From: Pseudomonas viridiflava
GTDB lineage: Bacteria; Pseudomonadota; Gammaproteobacteria; Pseudomonadales; Pseudomonadaceae
Direction of reading: 5' to 3'
Assembly (NCBI RefSeq): GCF_900602065.1
Contig: NZ_UWFN01000116.1
Coordinates: 248,001 to 312,000, forward strand
Length of the DNA stretch: 64,000 nt
Shown: positions 31,587-39,612 of the stretch, piece by piece
Position numbering within the stretch: position 1 is the first letter of the stretch
How the letters are laid out: the number at the start of each line of letters is the position of its first letter
Notes under the pieces: generated by a model
The model's input: only the letters and a program-made list of their open reading frames with translations
What the model was told of the DNA's origin: nothing
Database searches by the model: none
Program-made: the position numbers and the translations under genes

Positions 31587-32477
31587 ATGTCTGCACAAAA
31601 CGTTGCACCCGTCACGCATGAGTCGAAACTCCATGTTCTTCCGCATGCCGCAACCAGCACCAGTGCCTTGGTCCTCGACGGCGACAGCCTCGACAAAATG
31701 ATGCGCCTGGCTGAAGTCATGGCGCTGGGCCGGGCAACGTTGCCGAAGCACTTCAACGGCAATTCGGCCGACTGCCTCGCGGTTGTGATGCAGTCGATGC
31801 AATGGAAGATGAACCCATTCGCTGTGGCCCAGAAAACGCACCTGGTGAATGGCGTGCTCGGCTACGAAGCTCAGTTGGTCAACGCAGTGATCACGACCTG
31901 CGCGCCAGTCGTGGATCGCCTTCATTACGAATGGTTTGGTGCCTGGGAAAAGGTTATCGGCAAGTTCGAAATCAAAACGAACTCGGACGGCAAGCAATAC
32001 CGCCAGCCTGGCTGGAGGCTGGAAGACGAAGACGGCCTCGGCGTGAAGGTGTGGGCAACGTTCCGTGGCGAAGATGAGCCAAGGGTTCTTGAGCTTCTGC
32101 TCGCTCAGGCCCGGACGCGCAACAGCACTCTTTGGGCTGACGATCCGCGCCAGCAACTGGCCTACCTCGCAACCAAGCGCTGGTCGCGACTGTATTGCCC
32201 TGACGTGATTCTCGGTGTTTACAGCCCTGACGAGCTGGAAGAAAGCGCGCCGCGAGTTCGGGATGTATCGCCGACACGCGGCGCTGAGCCCGGCGACCTT
32301 CCACCTTACCCCGACGACAAACTGGCTGAAAACCTGCCGAAGTGGCGGACAGCCGTGGAGGCAGGCAGATCGTCACCTGAACACCTAATCGCAACCGTCA
32401 GCAGCAAGTACACGCTGACTGACGAGCAGACCGACGCCATCAATCAACTGAAACCACTCGAAGGTGCCGCAGCATGA
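31587..32477 (+). CDS. recT: RecT single-strand annealing protein
   Basis: 296-aa RecT-family recombinase. Typical signatures are LAEVMALGRATLPKHFNGNS, NPFAVAQKTHLVNGVLGYEAQLVNAVI and LATKRWSRLYCPDVILGVYSPDE. It anneals ssDNA left by the partner exonuclease, acting as a phage Red system. The C-terminal part after about 215 is variable and acidic. Its stop overlaps the exonuclease start by 4 bp. Confidence 0.9.
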   Translation: MSAQNVAPVTHESKLHVLPHAATSTSALVLDGDSLDKMMRLAEVMALGRATLPKHFNGNSADCLAVVMQSMQWKMNPFAVAQKTHLVNGVLGYEAQLVNAVITTCAPVVDRLHYEWFGAWEKVIGKFEIKTNSDGKQYRQPGWRLEDEDGLGVKVWATFRGEDEPRVLELLLAQARTRNSTLWADDPRQQLAYLATKRWSRLYCPDVILGVYSPDELEESAPRVRDVSPTRGAEPGDLPPYPDDKLAENLPKWRTAVEAGRSSPEHLIATVSSKYTLTDEQTDAINQLKPLEGAAA

Positions 32478-34117
32478 AAATCCATAACGTAGCCCAGGGT
32501 TCCGCCGAGTGGCTCGCACTTCGCGCCGAACACTTCACCGCCTCAGAAGCGCCAGCGATGATGGGTGCTTCGAAATATCAAAGCCGCACCGAACTGCTGA
32601 CTCTGAAGAAGACCGGTATTGCGCCAGACGTGACGCCGCAGACGCAGCGGATATTCGATAAGGGGCACGCGACTGAAGCCCTCGCCCGCCCTTTGGTAGA
32701 GGTCATGATCGGCGAAGAGCTTTATCCGGTCGTGGGCACCAGCGGAAACCTGCTGGCCTCAATGGACGGCGCAACCATGATGGGCGAGACGCTGTTTGAG
32801 CATAAGCTCTGGAACGAATCGCTTGTTGCCCAAGTGCGCGCACAAGACCTGGCTCCCCATTACTACTGGCAGCTCGAACAACAGTTGCTTGTGAGCGGCG
32901 CGGAGCGCGTGATCTTCGTTTGCTCGGACGGCACGGAGCAGAACTTCGTCTCGATGGAATACCGGCCGGTGCCGGGCCGAGCTGCGCAGCTTGTTGAAGG
33001 CTGGAAACAGTTCGAACACGACTTGGCCAGCTTTGAACTGGCAAACGCCCCCTCGATAGTCGTCGGTAAAGCACCAGATGAACTGCCTGCGCTGAAAATA
33101 GAACTGACAGGCATGGTTACCGCCAGCAACCTCAAAGTCTTTGAGGAATCAGCTCTGGCCGTAATCGACTCGGTGAAAACCACGCTGGAAACCGATCAAG
33201 ACTTCGCGGACGCCAAAAAAGCTGTGAAGTGGTGCGGTGATGTCGAAGAGGCTGTGACCACAGCTAAAAAGCAGGCGCTGTCTCAAACCGCGACGATTGC
33301 CGAACTGTTCTCATCGCTGGATCGAATCAGTGGCCATGCCCGGGAGACCCGGCTGAAGGTAGACAAGCTGGTTAAGGCTCAAGAACTGCTGGTCAAAACC
33401 AGCATTAAGCAGAAAGCCGAAATTGCCTTGGCTGACCACATCGCCGCAATCAACAAGACCTTGGGGCGGGTGACTCTGCCAGTTACCCCGGTCGATTTCG
33501 CAGGCGTAATGAAGAACAAGCGCACTATCGCGAGCCTGCAGGACGCTGTAGACACTGAGCTTTCACGAGCAAAGATCGATGCAAGCCAGCGAGCTGACAG
33601 CATCCGCTTAAATCTGACCAGCCTTGCCGAACACGCATCTGACTACAACTTTCTGTTCAACGACATCCAGCAACTGGTGCTGAACGCTAATGACGACCTG
33701 GTCGCCCTGATCAAGGTCCGCATTAACGAACACAAGTTGGCTGAGCAAAAGAAAGAGGAAGACCAGCGCGAGCGAATCCGCCAGGAAGAGAAGAAACGTC
33801 TGGAGGATGAGGAAGCTCAGCGACAGGCAGCCGCTCAGCGTACCCAGCCAGCGGTAGTTACAAAGCAAGCGCCGGTGCTTGAAAAGTCGCCGCCAGTTGC
33901 GCGAGTGACCGCCGTTCCATCCGCCAAGGTTCAGCCCAAGCCTACGCGCCTCGAAGCACGCGTAACTGGCTTGGAGGCACTGGTGAAAGCCGTGGCCGCT
34001 GGGCAAGCCCCTATTTCGGTCCTCACGGTCAACTGGCAGAACCTCGACGACCTTGTCGAGTCGCAAGGCGCGGAATTCAACATGCCGGGGGTAACCCTGG
34101 AGCAGGTGGCAGCGTGA
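32474..34117 (+). CDS. YqaJ-type exonuclease with long coiled-coil extension
   Basis: 547-aa protein. The first about 200 residues are a YqaJ/lambda-exonuclease domain (AEWLALRAEHFTASEAPAMM, H-rich GHATEALARPLVE, ASMDGATMMGETLFEHKLW, YYWQLEQQLLVSGAERVIF) that resects dsDNA 5' ends for RecT. About residues 200-450 are long charged helices, then a KKEEDQRERIRQEEKKR coiled coil, and a Pro/Lys linker. A C-terminal module (about 490-547) ends GVTLEQVAA. The extension more than doubles the usual length and may hold RecT or SSB contacts. Confidence 0.85.
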   Translation: MKIHNVAQGSAEWLALRAEHFTASEAPAMMGASKYQSRTELLTLKKTGIAPDVTPQTQRIFDKGHATEALARPLVEVMIGEELYPVVGTSGNLLASMDGATMMGETLFEHKLWNESLVAQVRAQDLAPHYYWQLEQQLLVSGAERVIFVCSDGTEQNFVSMEYRPVPGRAAQLVEGWKQFEHDLASFELANAPSIVVGKAPDELPALKIELTGMVTASNLKVFEESALAVIDSVKTTLETDQDFADAKKAVKWCGDVEEAVTTAKKQALSQTATIAELFSSLDRISGHARETRLKVDKLVKAQELLVKTSIKQKAEIALADHIAAINKTLGRVTLPVTPVDFAGVMKNKRTIASLQDAVDTELSRAKIDASQRADSIRLNLTSLAEHASDYNFLFNDIQQLVLNANDDLVALIKVRINEHKLAEQKKEEDQRERIRQEEKKRLEDEEAQRQAAAQRTQPAVVTKQAPVLEKSPPVARVTAVPSAKVQPKPTRLEARVTGLEALVKAVAAGQAPISVLTVNWQNLDDLVESQGAEFNMPGVTLEQVAA

Positions 34118-34347
34118 TAGACAACTTCATCCTTGCCGCCAACCAGCGGCAATCTCAACTGGAGGCGGCGAAAGCTGCCTTCTTCGCATCTGGAGGGCAG
34201 ATGCAGATCGGCCCGGGCGCTCCGGATCATCCATTGCCCCCAGTCCGAAAAAGCACCATCGATCCTAAGACGGTGCTCAAACGGAAGAAGCCAGCGCTTG
34301 GCCGCACCGAACGAGCCACGCTGCGCAAGATGGCGGCGTCGATATGA
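34114..34347 (+). CDS. Small early phage protein, unknown
   Basis: 77-aa basic protein (GTG start overlapping the exonuclease stop as GTGA). Gln/Ala-rich helix at the N-terminus, Pro-rich centre, then a basic helix (KRKKPALGRTERATLRKMAA). No domain recognised. Coupled to its neighbours on both sides. Confidence 0.55.
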   Translation: MIDNFILAANQRQSQLEAAKAAFFASGGQMQIGPGAPDHPLPPVRKSTIDPKTVLKRKKPALGRTERATLRKMAASI

Positions 34348-34802
34348 AGCGACGTAAAGCGAATAACTGCTTCGCACGGGCAGAGCGCAGTTGCCGCGCC
34401 CTGCTCAACACCAACCACGTCGCCGTCGTGAACATCGATCCCAGCGGCCTGCAGATCATGGTGAACTGGAAGAGCCACAGGCAGATCCGCAGTCTGGCGA
34501 TCGCCAACGCCCTCTTCGACTTCTCCTACCGCTGGACGATCTACATCAGCGCGATGTGTCGGGATGAACGCGGCGTTGAGTACGTCAAGTCGGTGGAGAT
34601 ATCGCCTGGGGGCATCTACAAGGTCGAGCACCTGACGGATACCATTGAGCATTACTACTTGGAGTTGCGTGGCAGTTGTAACCAGAACCACCTGGTGGCG
34701 TCGGGCTGGATCGCTCTACCGGCTCAGGTTTCACTGGAAGAAGCTCAGGCTGCAAGTCTGTTTTACGCGGCCGGGGCTTGGCATCAAGCGAAGGCAGCAT
34801 GA
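34344..34802 (+). CDS. Early phage protein, unknown
   Basis: 152-aa protein starting in the ATGA overlap with the previous gene. N-terminus is basic with Cys (RRKANNCFARAERSCRALLN), followed by mixed strand/helix with many aromatic residues (FDFSYRWTIYISAMCRDERG, IEHYYLELRG). No family recognised. It is last in the tightly coupled recT block. Confidence 0.55.
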   Translation: MKRRKANNCFARAERSCRALLNTNHVAVVNIDPSGLQIMVNWKSHRQIRSLAIANALFDFSYRWTIYISAMCRDERGVEYVKSVEISPGGIYKVEHLTDTIEHYYLELRGSCNQNHLVASGWIALPAQVSLEEAQAASLFYAAGAWHQAKAA

Positions 34803-34893
34803 AGCGGATCAACGCGAAGGTTCACCAGCGTCGCCGCCAACCTCAACTCCACATACCACCAAGCGGGCTAAAAGCCCTTTCGGAGAAATGCCC

Positions 34894-35004
34894 ATGTCCA
34901 CAGCAATTGATAGCACCGAGTTTCTCGAAGAGCTAAACCGCGACGCCTTCGCCAGTCAAATCGGCCACGCCTTCTCAGAGGTCGCCGCTAGCGATAGACG
35001 GTGA
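34894..35004 (+). CDS. Very small phage protein (36 aa)
   Basis: MSTAIDSTEFLEELNRDAFA... with CGGAG 8 bp before the ATG at 34894 (an ATG two codons earlier is closer to it). Acidic amphipathic helix. A GGGCT-AAA-AGCCC hairpin sits just upstream (34867-34879). Coding status is plausible but not certain at this length. Confidence 0.4.
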   Translation: MSTAIDSTEFLEELNRDAFASQIGHAFSEVAASDRR

Positions 35005-35030
35005 CCGCATATAGGCCACACGCGCGCCCA

Positions 35031-36107
35031 CTACACATCGTCGGCACTAAACTGCATCAGATAATCTCTAAAGGCCTCATCGCTTTTCTCGCTATTCCTG
35101 CCGTAACGAGACTTTAGAAACTTCTCAATTCTGGCTAAGTCCTTAGTGTTCGCTGCGAGAACTTGTGATAGGTAGAAGACTGATATTCCGGGAGACACTA
35201 TGGATCTATGGTTCGAATCACGATTTTCAGCGACATCACGGGCACGCCTCATAATACCTGCCTCATTCTCAATTAACGCCTCTTTCAGCCGCTCTATCGT
35301 AGTAATTCCGTGAAACATTAAAGAATTAAGTTGAATAGCGGTATTTTGCGGCCGTTTGTAAAAATCAAAAAAACACAGATCAGCAATGATCTGGTCCATC
35401 TTCTTGCTGAAGTCATCCTCTAGGCAAAAATTCTCAAATGTCACAGCATCTATAAGGACTTTATCAGGATGTTTCTTCACTGCATCTGTGATTGACCCAA
35501 TATATTTGCTCAAATCGGACCTAATAGATACAAACTCTTGATCAGCAAGCTCCAACAATCCGGCCAATCTTGAGAATTTTCGCCTAATAACTCTGGGAAC
35601 TTCAGTCTCGCTTTTATACCCAATATCATGTTCGATTTCTGCCCAAGTATGCTGCAGAATCGAACGAACCTGTATCTCGAGCTTCTTCCCTTTAAAAGCT
35701 GAATATTCTTGGAGTCTCTCTCTATCTCTTTTAAGAGATACGATATAATGCAAGGATAGATATCCAAACTTTTCAGGATCTAGCGCAGCTCGCTTATCAA
35801 TGGAGTTATCTCTATCTATTCTGAACTCACGCTCTACAAGAGAGGCCACCACATCGACATCATCGGCATAGTGAGTAATAACACGAACACCCGCCAAGTC
35901 GGTAATATCATCCAGGCTATCGTAATGCTGTTTCTTTTCAATTTTCTTTATTAAGCTTTTCGCTGTTTTACACCTGTAAGAAATCGAATGATATGAAATA
36001 TTCTTCGCATCAAGCAACCTTTCCAAAAGTCCGGTCACTGTTTTAGCATAGGCATCATAGACGTCTTTACACTCATCAAACACCTTAAGGATATGATCTT
36101 GGTCCAT
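35031..36107 (-). CDS. RelA/SpoT-domain alarmone synthetase-like protein with C-terminal extension
   Basis: 358-aa AT-rich gene encoded against the early operon. Residues about 20-170 carry the intact synthetase motifs: R45-K47-K50, D67/D70-G73-R75, G115-Y-x-S-x-H120, E144-I-Q-V-R148 and W155-x-E157-x-x-H160-D161. About 185 further helical residues with no HD hydrolase follow. The family either makes (p)ppGpp-like alarmones or, in toxic members, modifies other nucleotides or tRNA. ATG at 36107 has AAGG upstream; a TTG one codon earlier is less likely. Own-promoter cargo; phage-defence or toxin-antitoxin role is inferred. Confidence 0.8.
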   Translation of the reverse strand: MDQDHILKVFDECKDVYDAYAKTVTGLLERLLDAKNISYHSISYRCKTAKSLIKKIEKKQHYDSLDDITDLAGVRVITHYADDVDVVASLVEREFRIDRDNSIDKRAALDPEKFGYLSLHYIVSLKRDRERLQEYSAFKGKKLEIQVRSILQHTWAEIEHDIGYKSETEVPRVIRRKFSRLAGLLELADQEFVSIRSDLSKYIGSITDAVKKHPDKVLIDAVTFENFCLEDDFSKKMDQIIADLCFFDFYKRPQNTAIQLNSLMFHGITTIERLKEALIENEAGIMRRARDVAENRDSNHRSIVSPGISVFYLSQVLAANTKDLARIEKFLKSRYGRNSEKSDEAFRDYLMQFSADDV

Positions 36108-36482
36108 CAATACACCTTCGCATAAAGCTTTTTCTAAACGCGCTCGAATCAGCTTCGTTCGAGCGAGTGGCTACTTTTTGGCTGCCCGCCAGTGCGTCGA
36201 AGATATCCCAACCCTGCCCTCTGCGACATCTTTATTGATCACACCCGCGCATCAGCCGTTACCTCAACAGCAATGAAATCTGAACGACATCATTTGCCTC
36301 GAGTAACGTGACGCAAACGCCGATGCACGATGCCGCACGCAAATTCTCGGTACTCATCGATGTGAAAGATTTTCGATAAGGTCCGCTGCAGCTTCGCAGG
36401 TTTCCCCTTCGTGCCCCCCCCACCTCAACGAATCCCGCCAGCTATTCCGGTCACGGAGAGCGGCACATGCCTGGAGATCACC
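36108..36482. other. Intergenic region upstream of RelA/SpoT gene
   Basis: 375 bp between divergent genes. It contains a perfect 8-bp-stem hairpin CGCTCGAA/TTCGAGCG (36141-36165, 9-nt loop) close to the RelA/SpoT start, then a stretch with no gene, then the GGAGATCACC ribosome site of the next gene. Promoters for both directions probably lie here. Confidence 0.4.
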
Positions 36483-37043
36483 ATGAGCGATTACTTCTAC
36501 AAAACAACAGCGCCTTCAGTTCTCGCTGCCGTCCAGGCGTGGGACGCGACACGCGCTGAGTTCGATGCAAAGCGCATGAAGCTGAAGGATGTCTTCGGCG
36601 GTCATGGCTCTTCGATGTCCTCGGGCAACGACAGCTATGTCGGTGGCGTGAAGATCAGCGATAACCGTGAGCTGGATGTCTACTGGCGTCGGCCGGACGC
36701 CTACGGGTACCGGGCTTTGCGTAACGCCCCGAAGCCTGAGAAAGGCGCATCCAAAGAGGCGCGCGCAGCCTATAAGGTTGAGCACGCCCACCTCGTTGCT
36801 CTGTGGGAAGAACACTGCCCGTCACGCATCAGCAAGGACGATGTTTGGAAGTTGCTCGGAGTCGACTGGGGCAGCGTGTGGCTCAGTGGCGGCGTGTTCT
36901 TCGAGCACGAAGGAGTCGTGTATCTGCACCTTGGATTTCCTCTGAAGCCCGGCGGCGAATCAGTCGCGGGTGCAGAAGAGATCCTTTCAAGCGAACTCCA
37001 GGCAGCGCGGCAAGCAGTATTGGAAATGCGCAAGGCCGCCTGA
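36483..37043 (+). CDS. Phage protein, unknown (186 aa)
   Basis: Starts MSDYFYKTTAPSVLAAVQAW at ATG 36483 with GGAG 6 bp upstream; a longer frame from 36411 has no ribosome site. Mixed alpha/beta, Trp-rich, with YWRRPDAYGYRALRNAPKPE and a C-terminal helix. No catalytic motif seen. It is GC-rich like the phage backbone and sits in the accessory part of the early operon. Confidence 0.6.
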   Translation: MSDYFYKTTAPSVLAAVQAWDATRAEFDAKRMKLKDVFGGHGSSMSSGNDSYVGGVKISDNRELDVYWRRPDAYGYRALRNAPKPEKGASKEARAAYKVEHAHLVALWEEHCPSRISKDDVWKLLGVDWGSVWLSGGVFFEHEGVVYLHLGFPLKPGGESVAGAEEILSSELQAARQAVLEMRKAA

Positions 37044-37053
37044 CCCCCTCGAC

Positions 37054-37434
37054 TTACTGAGAGGGCGGCGCACCAACTGGCAACAGATCGCCGAATCCCC
37101 ATACTGCCGTACCGAGCAATACAAGACCTACCGATAACTTCAGGAATATCGATATTTGTGGAAGGTATTTTGTTCGTGTGGGAGTGAACGAGACCCCAAC
37201 ATATCCTGAAGGCTTGAATACGGCAGCCATATCACGCGCTTTCATATCGGCCAAAAAGGCGAGACCCGCCATGATTGCCCCGCCTCGGCCAATCCAAGTA
37301 CTTGGCCTCTCGAACACATAACAGATTGCGACTGCAGCAATAGGAGCAAGGATCGCGAGCGCTGCGTACAGCAGAAAGCCTTTCCTTGCTCTAAGCGCCG
37401 CCTGCTCGTAATGGCATTGCTCGGCGTTATCCAT
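37054..37434 (-). CDS. Small integral membrane protein
   Basis: 126-aa protein with membrane helices near residues 20-42 (FLLYAALAILAPIAAVAICY), 50-65 (GGAIMAGLAFLA) and 98-117 (LKLSVGLVLLGTAVWGFGDL), and a cytosolic-type basic N-terminus. No family recognised. Encoded against the operon, convergent with the 186-aa gene, AT-richer than backbone genes: a lysogen-expressed cargo candidate. Confidence 0.55.
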   Translation of the reverse strand: MDNAEQCHYEQAALRARKGFLLYAALAILAPIAAVAICYVFERPSTWIGRGGAIMAGLAFLADMKARDMAAVFKPSGYVGVSFTPTRTKYLPQISIFLKLSVGLVLLGTAVWGFGDLLPVGAPPSQ

Positions 37435-37507
37435 ATGTACCTACATAAACATTGATTGAGCAACACCAATACCCCACTTCAACGAATCACGCCACACCCG
37501 AGCAAAT

Positions 37508-37723
37508 CTACGTGTCAGCAAGATCACCTTTCACCAAGTCGCGGCAGTATCGAATCTCATGCACCGCACCTGGCTTGAACTGATCGAACCACCCCGCCTC
37601 CTCTTCGTCCAGATCACTCGCCGCCTGCTCTGACAGCTCGTCGATATCGATACCCATGCTCGCTGCTGTTGCGAATACAGCAACCAGCGCCTGCTTCAGT
37701 TCCATTGCGTGCTTGTCGGTCAT
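37508..37723 (-). CDS. Small acidic protein, unknown
   Basis: 71-aa acidic protein (MTDKHAMELKQALVAVFATA...). The LVAVFATAASMGIDIDELSEQA segment resembles LVAVFSAAFRLGFDPYALAVQA in the 69-aa gene at 42348-42557, so the two may be distant paralogues. Encoded on the minus strand in the accessory region. No domain recognised. Confidence 0.5.
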   Translation of the reverse strand: MTDKHAMELKQALVAVFATAASMGIDIDELSEQAASDLDEEEAGWFDQFKPGAVHEIRYCRDLVKGDLADT

Positions 37724-37834
37724 GTCGGAACCCTCGTGGGTTGAGATATGAGCTTAGACCGGCAGTGCGCCTGGCTTTAAACCGCGTGGCTATAACGGTT
37801 ATTCCGAAGTCGCCGCCTACTACTGGATTTCGAT

Positions 37835-38932
37835 ATGAGCCAGCTACACCAGATACTGGTCGGCGACTGCATCGAGATGATGCGGACGCTGCCAGACCAA
37901 TCAGTGCACACCTGCGTGACCAGCCCGCCCTACTTCGGCCTGCGCGACTACGGTGTCGAGGGCCAGATCGGCCTGGAGGAAACGCCGGCTGAATTCATCG
38001 CTCGACTGGTAGAGGTGTTCCGCGAAGTACGCCGAGTACTCCGCGACGACGGCAAGGCCTGGGTGAACATGGGTGACAGCTACGCATCGATATCTGGCGG
38101 CTACGCAAAAGGTGACCAGGCTGGCAAGCATGGCGCGGTTTCGACGGCGACTAGAGGTGCTGTGCTACGGGGCGCGAGAGCAACGCCGCCAGAAGGATTC
38201 AAGCCAAAAGACTTGATGGGCATGCCGTGGCGCTTAGCATTCGCGCTGCAGGACGACGGCTGGTATCTGCGGGAGGACATTATATGGAACAAGCCAAATC
38301 CGATGCCGGAAAGCGTGCGCGACCGTTGCACCAAGTCGCACGAGTACATTTTCCTGCTCAGCAAATCGAAGAAATACTACTTCGACCAGGCCGCGATCCT
38401 TGAACCATGTTCGCCCAATACTCACGCCCGGCTATCGCAGGAGGTTCAGGCTCAGATAGGAAGCGAGCGGGCCAACGGCGGCACCAAGAGTAACGGCAAC
38501 ATGAAAGCGGTTGCGCGGAAGTCCAACGGCGTCGGCTGGGGTCATGGCACCGACTCAGATGAGCGCCAGCGCGGGCGGATCAAGGATAATGATTCCATGA
38601 ATTCAGCATTGGCGATCATGCCTACCGAGCGCAATAAGCGCAGCGTTTGGACTGTGTCCACTCACAGCTTTAAGGGTGCTCACTTTGCAACATTCCCACC
38701 TGACCTGATCCGGCCATGCATTTTGGCCGGTTCTCCACGCGGTGGCGTGGTGCTCGACCCATTCGGCGGAGCCGGTACCACGTCACTGGTGTCGATGCAG
38801 GAAGGTCGCAGGTCGATAATCTGCGAGCTGAATCCCAAATATGCCGCGCTGGCCCGTGCTCGAATCGACGCCGCTTGGTTGGATGGAGCGACGCAAATGG
38901 ATGTATTTCACGACGCAGTACCAGCTATTTAG
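37835..38932 (+). CDS. DNA adenine/cytosine-N4 methyltransferase (beta class)
   Basis: 365-aa SAM-dependent amino-methyltransferase. The catalytic motif IV TSPPYFGLRDYG comes at about residue 29-40 and the SAM-binding motif I DPFGGAGTT near 305, an order that defines the beta class. N-terminus HQILVGDCIEMM is typical. No restriction enzyme is adjacent, so it is an orphan phage methyltransferase that probably protects phage DNA or alters host regulation. S-P-P-Y indicates N4-cytosine or N6-adenine transfer. Confidence 0.88.
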   Translation: MSQLHQILVGDCIEMMRTLPDQSVHTCVTSPPYFGLRDYGVEGQIGLEETPAEFIARLVEVFREVRRVLRDDGKAWVNMGDSYASISGGYAKGDQAGKHGAVSTATRGAVLRGARATPPEGFKPKDLMGMPWRLAFALQDDGWYLREDIIWNKPNPMPESVRDRCTKSHEYIFLLSKSKKYYFDQAAILEPCSPNTHARLSQEVQAQIGSERANGGTKSNGNMKAVARKSNGVGWGHGTDSDERQRGRIKDNDSMNSALAIMPTERNKRSVWTVSTHSFKGAHFATFPPDLIRPCILAGSPRGGVVLDPFGGAGTTSLVSMQEGRRSIICELNPKYAALARARIDAAWLDGATQMDVFHDAVPAI

Positions 38933-38946
38933 TTAGAAACTGAAAA

Positions 38947-39213
38947 CTAAACAGGCTTCATCTTAGATAGGTCGTCAGCGAAAAACTTTGCATACCCCTT
39001 TGTTTTGGCAACCGCATCTTCGTAGCTGCTCCATGTATCCCGAACGGAGCTAGCGTTGAAATACTTACTTCTATCGGCATTTGCGACATCGATGCGAGCC
39101 GCGGACGGAATGGAGCCGTCATTGCCCCATGCGAACATGATAAATACGTCGAAAGCACCAATCTTATCTATGACATTCCTTTGGTCCTTTGGATCAAACA
39201 CATCTTCTAACAT
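38947..39213 (-). CDS. Small protein, unknown
   Basis: 88-aa protein (MLEDVFDPKDQRNVIDKIGA...) with AGGAG 7 bp before the ATG. Mixed alpha/beta with aromatic strand DVFIMFAWGNDG. Less GC-rich than the methyltransferases it separates and encoded in the opposite direction, so cargo is likely. Not recognised. Confidence 0.55.
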   Translation of the reverse strand: MLEDVFDPKDQRNVIDKIGAFDVFIMFAWGNDGSIPSAARIDVANADRSKYFNASSVRDTWSSYEDAVAKTKGYAKFFADDLSKMKPV

Positions 39214-39326
39214 TGCTTATCTCCTGTAATCCGGCTCCATGCCGGGCCACCACAAATACCCCACTTCAACGAATCAAGCCAGCCCGAGGTACGCGGCTGG
39301 CTGTCGCTCAAAATATTAGCGGGATA

Positions 39327-39548
39327 TCACATACCCATGCGCGGGGTTCGGCTGGGGCGAGTATCTGGATCAAGCTCATCGGCTGCCGCAATCGCATCGC
39401 CAAGACTGGAGTACATCCATGTTGAGTCAGCTCCCGGCCCTGTAAGCACATAACCGAGTAGTTCGGTAGTGCCGTCCAAATAGGTCTCGATCAGCTCAAC
39501 GACACTGATCGCCCCCTTCGTGTACTTCACGCTTCCAAGCTTTTTCAT
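39327..39548 (-). CDS. Small protein, unknown
   Basis: 73-aa protein (MKKLGSVKYTKGAISVVELI...). ATG at 39548 has GGAGGGG 4 bp upstream; an ATG at 39563 overlaps that site. Beta-rich, with GTTELLGYVLTGPGADSTWM and an acidic C-terminal helix. Encoded opposite to the flanking methyltransferases. Not recognised. Confidence 0.55.
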   Translation of the reverse strand: MKKLGSVKYTKGAISVVELIETYLDGTTELLGYVLTGPGADSTWMYSSLGDAIAAADELDPDTRPSRTPRMGM

Positions 39549-39612
39549 CGGCCCCTCCTTCATAAGTTGGATTCGATCTTACCTAACCCGTCAACTTGAG
39601 CAAGGTGCCGTT

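Noticed and set aside
34799..34936. 45-codon plus-strand frame starting in the ATGA overlap after the 152-aa gene
   Set aside because: Overlaps the better supported 36-aa gene and contains a GGGCT/AGCCC hairpin; basic, low-complexity translation. Could be real but not supported enough.
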